DNA of 64,000 bases from Volvox africanus (Eukaryota; Chlorophyta; Chlorophyceae; Chlamydomonadales; Volvocaceae): NCBI GenBank assembly GCA_030268105.1, contig BSDZ01000016.1, positions 255,501 to 319,500 on the forward strand, written 5' to 3'. A program made the translations under genes and the position numbers. A model generated the notes under the pieces. That model ran no database searches and was not told where the DNA came from. It saw only the letters and a list, made by a program, of their open reading frames with translations. Shown piece by piece: positions 31,943 through 42,459 of this stretch (positions are counted from its first letter, which is position 1; every line of letters begins with the position of its first letter).

Positions 31943-33469
31943 CCTCCCGCCGCCTCCCGTGTCCTGCCTCCCGTATCCCGTGTCCCGTATCCCGTGTCCC
32001 TTATCCTCAGATGGAAGATGAAGGGGGCCAACCCGGGGCTTCATCGGGCACCGCACCCCAGGGCGGTGGGCCCACCGGTGGTGGGTTGCCGCGTGTGCTG
32101 CGATTCACTTCTTCCGCGGTGGGGCTGTCGCGTCCTGATCCCCTTCGCAAAGGTGCCGCCGCACGGCCACAGCTGAAGGCCGCGGCGGGTGGCAAGAAAA
32201 CTATGACAGGGGCCGCCCAGGCTGCTGGCAAGGCCGCCGGTGCTTCCAAAGACCAAGTGCGCGCCATCGGCGGCGGTGGAGTAAAGCCGAAGGCTGCGCG
32301 GGCAGCCAAAGCCCCAACGCTGGCGGAGGAGGTTGCAGGAGAGGATGCATGTGCAAATATGTCTGGTCAAGCGGTTAAGGGCACCGGCACCTCAACAGCT
32401 GCGCCCAAGCCTGCATCTAAACGTTCAGCCAAAGCCGCTACGGTAGGTGCAGACGGAGCTGTTGCAAAGAAGCGAGTCAGGGACGTGGAACCCGTAGCAG
32501 GGGCGGGCCCGGCAGCAGCGGCGGTACTAGTCGCTGCGTGCGACGCAATGGACACGCAGTTGCCGCCCGCTGTACAGGACAGCTGCCTGCCGTTGAGCAC
32601 GGCGGTCGCTGACAGCGCTGCAACTGTCCCTATTGATAACTTTGGCGACGACAATTACGGGGACGACTTTGTGGAACTGGCACCGACTTCTGCAGTGACG
32701 GCAGCCCAGAAGAACGGTGCCGCAGCAGGTAAGGGCCAGACGGCCACCGGCAGAAAGCGCTTCGCAGCGGTGGTGTGGCCGCAGGTTCCGGAATGTGGTG
32801 CAGCAGCGGCCGGGGTGACAGGAATTGCTCCCGTAGCTGTGGCGGCGACGGCGGCGGTCGGGGACGGGGCGGCTGCTCCTGCCGCTAAGGAAGCGCGCAA
32901 GCGCGTTAAGGCATCCGATCTGGACTTGGCGAAGGTTCAGGCCAAGGTGGGTGGGTTCAAGTGTTGGTGATGCGCTGTGGTTTGTCCTTCTGCGCGATGG
33001 ATTATACACGTTATCTTTGAGGAAAGAAACTCAGCGCTTGCTATTTCGTTTTGTTCGAAGGTTCAACAGCAACATCGGTTCCAGACACAGTTTGGCAGTG
33101 CCGCGGCTCGGCATCATTGCCGTTGTCGGCAGCCGCACGCTGTTGTACATTGCGCACCTCATCTGAGGTGTTTTGACAACACATCTCTGAATCAGCTTCC
33201 TCCTCGGCCTGTGTCGGGCTCCCCACCATGCCTAATCCGCGATCGGTTCGTCCCAAACCCCGCAGGTTGCCGCAGCGGCTGCATCCGGTCGCCTGAGCGA
33301 TCTCACCCTGCCCGAGATGCAATGCTGGCTAAGAGCTCGCAAGGCGCCGGTCAGTGGAAAGAAAGTGGATGTGGAGGCGCGACTCGCGGCGCTGTTGGGC
33401 ATCGCGGCGGCACCGGTGGTGATTGCTACTGCGGCTGTAGCTGCGACGGCGGCTGTCGCGGCCTCGTGA
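28641..33469 (+). CDS. C18orf63-like protein with C-terminal SAP motif (~992 aa, 7 exons)
   Basis: Exons 28641-28895, 29040-29233, 29578-29714, 30152-30410, 30621-31614, 32011-32946 and 33266-33469 join in matching phase (0, 2, 1, 2, 0, 0). That consistency argues for one gene. The first five exons give a folded N-terminal half: MSRSWEMRRWITAAQDFSAP, GYKLGDVKSTVVVTPMQYED, LMWVRGDFIAEAPGRTAIVA, MYKFCRVWPLHKP, TYKHPLKMPLSQ and RYKIRVDLDPRF. The spacing and character remind me of the animal C18orf63 (DUF4708) family; this is a tentative call. Exon 6 is Ala/Lys-rich and disordered, with a KKRVRD basic cluster. The last exon has LSDLTLPEMQCWLRARKAPV-SGKKVDVEARL, a SAP DNA-binding motif. A nuclear DNA-associated protein is inferred. 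The start could lie upstream. Exon 2 may instead end at 29209 (GC donor), also in phase. Confidence 0.6.
31855..32000 (+). repeat. Minisatellite of CCCGCAT/CCCGTAT units
   Basis: About twenty 7-10-bp units (CCCGCATC, CCCGTATC, CCCGTGTC) lie in the intron between 31614 and 32011 of the SAP-motif gene, just before the acceptor TTATCCTCAG. The array is open in two frames (Pro/Arg/Tyr/Pro repeats) but is better explained as intronic. Confidence 0.85.
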
Positions 33470-35000
33470 TATGGAGGTCTACGTAGCTGCAAATATTGGC
33501 ATTTAACAGCCCACAGGCATAGCATCAGCACATGGATATCCCGCTCTATCTTCGCATGGCATCGTCGGTGGATGCCTGAGCATACGTATCTGTTATACTG
33601 AATGCCCTGGCCGGAGGAGAAGATGGGGAAGTGGTGAGTAGCCCGCAACTCGGGCTGATGAGGACACGATGTGCTATGATCATGCACAACGTGCGTGCAG
33701 TGTACGTACATACACATAGGAATATCACAGATAGTATTCATTTATCTTTGCGGCCGCGTGGCTCAAGGTCCGAGAATATCGGTTTAGGCGGCATGCGGGT
33801 GGAAGCTTGCGGGGTTCTGTTTATCCCGGCGAGGGGAATGGCGCCATGGGGATAGTGCATGGCGGAAGCATTTGGGGTCGTGCTGCAGAATATATGAACA
33901 TACACCCTACTGTACGGAGGGGTGGAGCCGTTGCCAGTCATCACCAGCTGGAAAGCGAGCACCGTGCATGTGGCCAAATAGGCAAAAAGCTTGAAGTAGC
34001 AAGGAATAAAGTTTTTATCATTATTTTGTTGTTCCGATTGAAGCAGGAAGTAATTAAACGCAGTCGTGACGTGCTTCTGAACACTCCTCATATTGGGGAG
34101 GTACTGGACACAAGGTGCAGGTGCAGGTGTGACATGGCGGTGGAGTGGGTTTTCCGAGAGCTGTCATACAATCAAATCAAATACACCAATGATAAGGCTG
34201 AGCTACATGGAACTGGGCCAGGTCTGCAATGCGCGGTTCTGCGTCTTCAGTCGTAAGTTATAGGTACTATGGCACTCTGTTCCGCGCCAGTGATTTGTGT
34301 TCCGACATGAACCACTCCGGGGTGTTGATAGAATGTATGAAAATTTTGAATCCATGATTTTAAGCATCTACGGAGGGAATAGAGTTCGGAGGCATAACCC
34401 ACTACTCGTTGCCAGAACGTAGGCTCATGCTCTTGTTAGCATCTGAAACAGCTGCGTGGTGATGCATTTGAAGCCTGGTGTCCATGGTACAACACCTGCA
34501 CCTGCTGCAGGCTGTCAGGCGCCGTAAAGTCCAGCTGGATTTCCACGGCAGTTCTGATCTGTCCCGCATTTGAGACCCAGGGACTTGGACAGGGACCGGG
34601 CGGCTGCACCGCAGCTTCCAACGCCGCCCATGACTTCCAACGACCTCTTCTCCCCGCCATCGAAAGTGCACTGACAACGCCTGGGACCATGGACCAGCAT
34701 GTCATGAGCACCAATTCTATAAAGATACGATTTGCAGCACTCTCGATGAATGCTCCTCCAAAAATCACAACGTACCGCGTTTCGCAACCCCTGCTTTCTG
34801 TATCTGCTCCTCTCCGCATGTCATACCATAACGTAGCCGCAGGTGCCTTGGCACAAAACATGTTATGCAAAATCCGCGTAACCTTCTGTTCTACAAACCC
34901 GAACAGTATGGCACCGTAAAAGAACATTTCGTAAACCTTCTGTCCTCACAGCAAGGCACGGCAAAATAGACAAAACACTAACTTCTTGACGCAACATACC
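33470..35000. other. No gene recognised
   Basis: Only short frames. The GC-rich minus-strand stretch near 34680-34440 (AVEIQLDFTAPDSLQQVQVL in one frame) has a plausible acceptor (GCGTTGTCAG) and could be an exon of the minus-strand gene to the right, but phase favours a different frame. I leave it unassigned. Confidence 0.4.
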
Positions 35001-37373
35001 TCAGTCCTGTAGTGAACAAGAAAACGTACCTTGACAACCGCGTTTCTCACAAATTAGTGAAACTAGTACAACTACAAACAAAAATGCTCCCGTACTACAA
35101 ACCCACCACTGCCGCAGCAATCTGAAAAAGGTGCCACCACCGAAGCCCCTACAATGCACCCGCACCACTTGCGTCTGGGCTGCCCAGCTTGGAGCCAGCG
35201 TACCTCATCGGGAAAGGAGAGACACAAACGAAGAACAAACAATACAGCAATGGCACGACAAAACAAATTCATGCCATAACAGGCAGCCGCTGCCCCGCAG
35301 GATTTCGGTTGCCACTAGTTTCCTATCCGTTCGCTCATCCACCCGCAACCCACTGTCCCCACGGTTGCTTCTGGTGAGCTAATCCATAATCTCTTGTGAA
35401 CACCACTCACACTCACGGCCGCGCACGTAAAGCAGGTCCATCTCAAAAGTTCTCTGCCGCGGCGTTTCCGCCAGCAGAGACATAGCCAACAGCCATTATT
35501 AATTGTCCAATCCCATGAATAAACTGCAAGCATGAAGTACGCACCGTTCATGCTAGCGTGCACTTTGTCCAGGTGGTCGATGGGCTGCTTGTTTGCAGCG
35601 GCAACAGCGGTGGCGGCGGGTAGCACACCATCTCTCACTTGCGTTGGACGCTTCAACCCAGTCATTTGGGCACGTGCACGCGTTCAGTCGCTGTCATACG
35701 TATGTTGTTTCCCCGTCTCGTTTCAGGATTGCGCCGGTGGCGGCGCCTCCCTGAGTACTGTGAAGATGCTCCGAAACTGCTGTGGCGTCATGCGCACGTG
35801 CTTTAACTCTCCACCCGCCAGCTGCATGGATGAAAGGGTGCGGTGTGAGTGCAATAAGATGAGCGGCAACAGCAGAGGTCAACGGACATTGCAGTATGGA
35901 AGGCGCTGTCGATGCCACTACTATTTGTTAAATGCTCCAAGAAAGGAGGGGTTATGATAAGATGAAGAGTACCACCCAATCACTTTGGGCAACATGGTGG
36001 ACAAAGTAGAGAGAACGAGTGCTTTGCTTTGCTTTGCGTGCGAAAGCCTGTTGGACAAAGTACCGTGGGATGCAACGCTGTCTTATTCCTCCCTCAGATA
36101 CCCGCTCCCTCATTCCCCCAACTCAACCCATCCAATCAGTCAACCAGTGCATAGAGTCATTTAGGAGGTATAGTCAGGGCCGACCCTTTGTTAGTTGCTT
36201 CCATGGGTGCGTGCAACATGGTCTTTCGTTTCTCACCCACTGCCTAGCCCATCTTGAGGACCGCGTACCCTGCTTGTTCACTTACTATACCTCCGACAGC
36301 TTCCCCAATCTCTTTCTCACCTTTGACCGAAGGGACAACCTCCCCAAAAATCGACTATCATCCCCATCTCCCGACCCTCACCTGCGTGTACAGCGGCTGC
36401 ATAAGCTTCTCCCAGCTGCCCTCCCCAAACAGCTGCCCCACTAGCTGGTCGTTACTCAGATCAATCTGTTTCAGATCCTCCGAAACCAGGTAGTAAACCA
36501 GGCCGTCCTGGCCAAGCAGCAGCAATGAGCCTGTTGACGATTCGGGACCGAGTCCGGGAGGCAGATAGCGAGGTAAAGGGGTAAGGGGAGGTACGGCTTT
36601 AAACCTTGGGCGGTCAAAGATTGCTTGTGGGGCTGCGGTATGATGTGATAAGTGGCCACCCGAGCGGCACGCACCAAGGGAACACACGTACAAACGTAAC
36701 CGCCCATTAGCACCTAGAAAGGCACAGTGCGTTCCTACATTCGCCTACCCAGCTCCATACGTTCAGATGATGAACCATCGTGTAACTCAACGACGTCCGC
36801 CGAACAGATAAAATCCTTCGGACGCACACACGTAAACCGATGTGTACACATAGCTGCAAAAGTGATACTCCATAGGTGCGCCGCCCGTATAGTAGGTGGC
36901 TGTGGGTTTTAGGCCCTTCTCACGCTGTCAGAATAGAGACTCCAATTGGTTACGCCATCCTCACCTTCGACGTAGCCGTCCAGCTTGGCTTCCATCCACG
37001 TGTTGCTCTCCTTTCCGTGCAGCAGCAATCGTCCGTCAAAGCGACGACGGAAGCTTTTGGAATCGCGATATCGTCTCATCGCCGCCACATCCTCCGATTC
37101 TTCCGGAGCGGCGCTGGTGCACAAGGCGCGGATGGCGCGATGAAGCGACCCCTGGGTCAACACAGTTATCAAGGTGCAAAATACGCCTGAAGCCGTCAAA
37201 ATTGGAGTAATTTCAAACTGAGGTAAAACATTTATTCAGCCGGTCGTTGCGGCGGCATTTCGCAATCCTGCTTGCTGTCGATAGGTTCCGTGCCCGCAAT
37301 TATGCCTCTTACTTTGGAAGCAGAGCCTGCGCTTGAAAACTGAAAATGATAGCCGGCCTCCAGTAGGTGCCAT
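35001..37373 (-). CDS. Uncharacterised protein, likely organelle-targeted (5-exon model)
   Basis: Minus-strand exons 37373-37313, 37186-36965, 36530-36382, 35584-35545 and tentatively 35203-35001 join in phase (1, 1, 0, 1). The start MAPTGGRLSFSVFKRRLCFQ is basic and Ser/hydroxylated-rich without acids, like a plastid or mitochondrial targeting peptide. The mature part includes RRYRDSKSFRRRFDGRLLLH, GKESNTWMEAKLDGYVEG, then LLLLGQDGLVYYLVSEDLKQ, IDLSNDQLVGQLFGEGSWEK and LMQPLYTQPIDHLDKVHASM. I do not recognise the family. The last exon, with a hydrophobic GAFLFVVVVLVSLIC tail, is the weakest part. The gene faces away from the cysteine protease at 37883. Confidence 0.5.
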
Positions 37374-37882
37374 TTTAGCCCTGTGCCACAAGGTATATTG
37401 AGGACCTTGTTTATTACACGAGCATGTCGCCATCATAGGACATACATAACCGAACCTGAAAGGCACGCTGCCCTCATAAGAAGCGACATAGCTTATATGA
37501 CTGCTTCAATAAAAGTTCCTGAGCAACTGCGCGAACGGGAGCACCCGTGGCTCCTGGGCGCTGGGGGTTGCGAGGCGAGAGCAAACCAATGGCCAATTGT
37601 TTGCCACATGTAAACGAATTGCTAGAATTCGCGCAGGTTCTGGGATGCTTTGTTTAAGGGTACGGGCATCAGGACAGAATCTTGACGCGCTCCATGGGGG
37701 CTCATGCGGGATGACCGCAACGTTGCATCGTATATGGAGTCCGACTGTCATACAGCTTGAGGTAACCTTTTCGTGGGATAACAGACAGGGTTCCCTACGT
37801 TTCCTTTCTTATTGCTGTTGGAACCCTAGCTGCCCGTAATATTCTGCAAGCCCCTAGGGCTTGCCTGAGGAGTAACCTAGCC
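37374..37882. promoter_or_regulatory. Shared divergent upstream region
   Basis: About 510 bp separate the start codons of the minus-strand gene (37373) and the protease (37883). No clear TATA box was seen. Short frames here are not supported as coding. Any promoter for either gene must lie in or around this interval. Confidence 0.4.
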
Positions 37883-39621
37883 ATGGCTTTGAAGGTCTTG
37901 ATTGCTGCCTTCTTGGTTGTGGCCAGCTTTGGGGTTGCAGCAAAGGCTGAGCTTCAACTTCGCGAGCAACACAAGAACCAACTCCTGGAAGCGAAGGCGA
38001 ACCCCCTGGCGGCTTTCAAACAGTGGGCGGCGACGCATGCTAAGAGTTACATTAATGATGTGAAGGAGTTCGAGGCCCGGTTTTCGGTGTGGCTTGAGAA
38101 CCTCGAGTACATTTTGGCCTACAACGCGCGCACAGCTTCCCACTGGCTACACCTGAATCATCTCGCTGATTTGACAACGGATGAGTACCGAGCTCGTCTG
38201 GGCTACGATAACAAGGCTCGTTTGGCTCGTAACCGCCTTCAGTCGGCGCCTTTCATGTATGCCGATGTCGATGCTGAGAAGCTGCCCCCTAATGTTGACT
38301 GGCGCGATAAGGGAGCAGTAGCTGAGGTTAAGAACCAGGGACAGTGCGGTTCGTGCTGGGCATTCGCGACTACCGGCAGTGTGGAGGGTATCAATGCCAT
38401 CGTAACCGGCCAGCTGGTGTCGCTCAGCGAGCAGGAACTCGTGGACTGTGACACGGAGCTTGACAGGGGTTGCAGCGGTGGTCTAATGGATTATGCTTAT
38501 GAGTGGATTATGAAGAACAAGGGTATTGACACCGAGGAAGATTATCCCTACACGGCTGAAGATGGCGTATGCATTGCCTCCAAGAAGAACCGTCGCGTCG
38601 TCATCATCGACAGCTACCAGGACGTCCCCGAGAACGACGAGGTTGCGCTGAAGAAGGTCGCAGCCCATCAACCGGTTGCCGTGGCCATCGAGGCAGATGC
38701 TAAGTCTTTCCAGCTGTACGGCGGTGGCGTGTACGATGATGTGTCCTGCGGCACATCTCTCAATCACGGTGTGCTGGTTGTCGGGTATGGCAAGGACCCC
38801 CAGTTTGGTAGCTACTGGATCGTCAAGAATAGTTGGGGCCCTGAGTGGGGTGACAGCGGCTACATCCGTCTGAAGATGGGCACTCAGGATATCCAGGGCA
38901 TGTGCGGTATCGCGATGGCACCGTCCTTTCCAATTAAAAAGGGCCCCAACCCGCCCACCCCTAGCCCAACTCCAAAGCCGTCGCCATCGCCCAAGCCCCC
39001 GAAGCCGGAACCGGTCAAATGTGATGATGACAGCGAGTGCCCCGCCGGAAGCACATGCTGTTGCATTACCTTCCTGTTCAACATGTGCTTCCAGGTATGA
39101 TCATTGTGATATTCACGGGTTGTGAATACGAAGTAAGGATCAGCGCGTGATGTGGGTGGTGTCGTAGAACTCCATTCATGTAGCGTCCATTTGCATGTAT
39201 GAGACAGCACCAATATAGTAGGATATTCTCGAACTGTCACTAGACGTACGCGTGCTCCGTTGCGTCTAGGGGGTAGTGTGCAAAGATGCACATTACCTGT
39301 AAGTGCTCGTTCTGCCCACGTCTATTTTACTGATGATTTGTATTCCTAAACCTTTCAAACCTTGGACAGTGGGGCTGCTGCCCATTGACTGATGCGACAT
39401 GCTGCGACGACAATGAGCATTGCTGCCCCCCTGAGCTGCCAGTGTGCGATACGGACGCGGGTCGCTGCCTGCCGAAGGCCGGCGTCATGCTGGGCTCGCA
39501 GCCATGGTCGCGCAAGACCCCTGCTACCCGCCGCCCCGGGGGCTTCATGGACCGCATCTTCGGCCGTGGTTTCGCTCGCAACAAGCAGGGCGACCCCATG
39601 CAGCAAATTAAGCCACAGTAA
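37883..39621 (+). CDS. Papain-type cysteine protease with C-terminal granulin domain (487 aa)
   Basis: A C1A peptidase of the plant RD21 type, secreted or vacuolar. Two exons, 37883-39094 and 39370-39621, join in phase 0. A signal peptide (KVLIAAFLVVASFGVAAKA, 4-22) precedes an inhibitor propeptide (about 40-133; FKQWAATHAKSY, EFEARFSVWLENL). The mature enzyme starts at LPPNVDWRDKGAV (134). The active site is complete: Q154 and C158 in NQGQCGSCWAF, H295 in LNHGVLVVGYG and N316 in WIVKNSWGPEWG. GCSGGLMDYAYEW and EEDYPYTAEDGVC are also conserved. A Pro-rich linker (about 353-378) leads to the granulin: CDDDSECPAGSTCCC, then after the intron WGCCPLTDATCC and EHCCPPELPVCD. A basic tail of about 45 residues follows. 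The start context (GCCATGG) is good. Granulin is normally removed on maturation. Confidence 0.95.
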
Positions 39622-41436
39622 GGGCTGAACACGTGTCGTGTGCAGTTAGGACAGGTAGGCACTCGGCTTGCCTGTCTTTGCGGCATGGCATGCGCGTTCC
39701 CATTTTCCGGGTGTTGTACTTGAAAACAAGCTGGCTTTCGTAGAAGCGCTATCAATTAAACATGTTGGCGCCGCCGGTCGTACCTGGCTCACTCCCATCT
39801 GCCGTCGTGTGCAACAAGTTGTGGTATATTGGATGCAGCCGGTTAGTGTCACCTGACGTAGGAGCAGCGGTCACGCGTGGTGATGGCGGTGGTGCTGAGT
39901 TTTGCGCCGGCATATGACGACAACCCTCCTGGATTCAGGGCAGGAAGATGTTGAGATGAAGGCGGACGGTGGGAAGGTTCGTACAACAATACTTGACGAA
40001 GCTCAATTCTGCCAGTCATATAATCCGCGGTATGTGGTCATTGTCCGGACATCTGCAGGTTCAGATCGAGCAGGTTAGCGTGTATCATATGTGAACCTCT
40101 CCCAACTGCATGGCTGCCATAGTTAGGACAGCTGTGGAAGCACGGTAGGGCTGACAACCCAAAGTACTGGGTCATGAATTGAATGTACACCTTGTTATGT
40201 TACTCGTCTGGGCGGGAAGGGCTATCTTTTATTAGTAACGTCTTTCCGTCACAGCAACTTGTTTGTGGTGTATTCTCTCCTTGTGTAAACGGAGCACGGG
40301 GGGCATGGATTGGTGCCTCCTGAACCGACATTCAAGCAACAAATTTTCGGATTCGTGCACCGTCCTCCCTCTCGTGTCATGCTCTCTGGCATGTTGTATG
40401 AACCCGTGTTTTGTAGCGCGGCCGTTTTTGCAGATCGGGTGGTACTCGTCGCAGCGTATTGCTGGCCTCGTTCGGCTAGATTGACGTGCCGTGCTGTCAA
40501 GTGGACGTTGCACATGGCGGAGGCGTTTGTGGGCGAAATAGCATTTTGCAATAGCGTATCTCTTGCGGGGCATACCGACAGAGGGTGTTTGGAAAATCGT
40601 TACAAGTAATAACTCACAGGAGTTAGCTGTGGTCCCGATTTTGCGCCAGGTGTTTTACATGGAACATGTATCTGGCCCCCACATGTAATAGGCCTATCCA
40701 CCACATGTATGATTGAAAGTACTGCTAAATCACGGTATCCGTATCCGGTACAAAAAGGAATGTATATCGATGGGTTACGTTGCGGATTACGCAATTGCAC
40801 AGTGAGGGGCGAGGCACATAAACAACTAACGAAAGAAGAGAGCATAAAAATCTCTCCTGCATACCTGGAGCCCTGGACGTCCCTTGTTACTGCATTACAC
40901 CGCCTTCATGCACCCAACCATTATCTAAGTTAACCAATACCTGGAGGCGTACCATGACCGCATGCTTCTTTGTGCCAATAGTAAGGTCAGTTTGCGAAAT
41001 CCCGACGTCCGTTTATGTGGCCCGTTCTTCCTCGGCCTCTTCCCTCAACCGAAGCGTCCATTGTGTTGTGGTCAGTTTATTGCTGCGACCATGGGCCCTT
41101 TTTGGCCCGCCCGCCCTTCCTCTTCCGCCCGCCCGGTTGCCAGCACATCCACCCAGCAAGGTTGATGGTTGATGACGGTTACATGGTGCAATAAGGACAG
41201 AAAATTGCTGAATGGGATCCTTATCATATTCCGATCATTACCGGAAAATTCGGAAAGGTTGTAACTTTTCTTCCCTGCAATTCCACCCCCTGCCGCCCCG
41301 TCAATAGACTCATGATGTCTGAACCTCCTCCACCAGCGAGGGCCGTGACCTCCCCCCCAAGTGGGAAGCATCACTCCTAAATGCGGCTGGCGCAGCATGG
41401 AGCTCATCCTGCCGACCGGCTCCCATGTGTCTCGGT
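39622..41436. other. Intergenic, no gene recognised
   Basis: This holds the 3' flank of the protease and about 1.8 kb with only short frames. GC-rich pyrimidine tracts occur near 41090-41160. No repeat family or RNA gene was identified. Confidence 0.5.
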
Positions 41437-41610
41437 TTATAAAGTCTTAAGCACTTCACCGAACTCCCCCCAGCTCACTTCATACTCCTGCATTAACGCA
41501 TCCGCCATATCAGTGGAAAAAAAACCGTGATTTAACTGGAGGTGGTCAACGTAGATCATCCTCCCGCAAACCTCCACACGTGCTGTGCGGGGCTGTGCGA
41601 TTGTCACGTC
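41437..41610 (-). CDS. Terminal exon of an unidentified minus-strand gene
   Basis: After the acceptor TTGTTTACAG, the minus strand reads DVTIAQPRTARVEVCGRMIY, VDHLQLNHGFFSTDMADALM, QEYEVSWGEFGEVLKTL and a stop at 41437. Codon use and lack of low complexity suggest a true exon. Upstream exons, expected to the right of 41610, were not found. The region 41611-42459 otherwise holds nothing I recognise. No family was recognised. Confidence 0.35.
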   Translation of the reverse strand, partial: DVTIAQPRTARVEVCGRMIYVDHLQLNHGFFSTDMADALMQEYEVSWGEFGEVLKTL

Positions 41611-42459
41611 CTGTAAACAAACGTAGCCCATCTGGCACTCCCATCCGAAAGTATTCATGAAGGTCGGATAAAGACAGATAAAGGGTAATAGAAGGATGAA
41701 AGACAGTTATGAATATGACTTTACGTTTGAGCTCGGACTACTCGGTAAAACATTTTTAAGGTCCTTGCTATTTTCCCTTAGGAGTGCGTACGCTTTCGTT
41801 TAGAGCTAACGTATTTACCCTAAGAGGAACTTCTTGATTTTCTACCTCCCCCCTGGGAATCGCTCAGAAAACGATAGCGAGTAATGGGGAACGTATTCAA
41901 CCGGACTCTTAACAATGTCCTTTGCGATCCAATGCCTCGGCACCTGATAAGACGCCCTCGGCTATTCCCGTGCCATCCGGGAATATTGGCACATGGAGCG
42001 TGGAGATTAATGTCGATGAAAATACACATTAGTACGCCATACAGTATAGGATTCGGTCAGCTCTACGGAATTAGTCAACAATTGTTCGTGCCCGGGTCAT
42101 GCCCTGCAGTGTCCACTGTGAATCGAGGTCTGAAAAGAGCAGCCTAGTCATAGACATCTTCTTGATCATGATACATATCACGTGTACCTGCGATGTTGAT
42201 GATCCTGCTGCGATCATAATTGGTAACCGTAGTGGATGTACGGCATTATGGCCTATTTGACCGGTATAATCAAAGTGCGTCGATCGTGACTTGTAGAAAC
42301 ACTTAAATAATTATCGTTCTGTAAGGGGCAGGTGTCCACTGCGGTGCTGAACACAACACGGTGCCTGCCCCGTCCATACGAACCTTACAACTGCAAAAAC
42401 GTCGCCGTCCACAGGGCGCTGAGGTATTCAACATAATAATTTATGATTTCATTGATTGA

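Noticed and set aside
31777..32010. N-terminal Pro/Arg/Tyr-rich extension of the SAP-gene exon
   Set aside because: It is a translated minisatellite. A good acceptor (TTATCCTCAG) lies exactly at its end, and the upstream exon joins in phase there.
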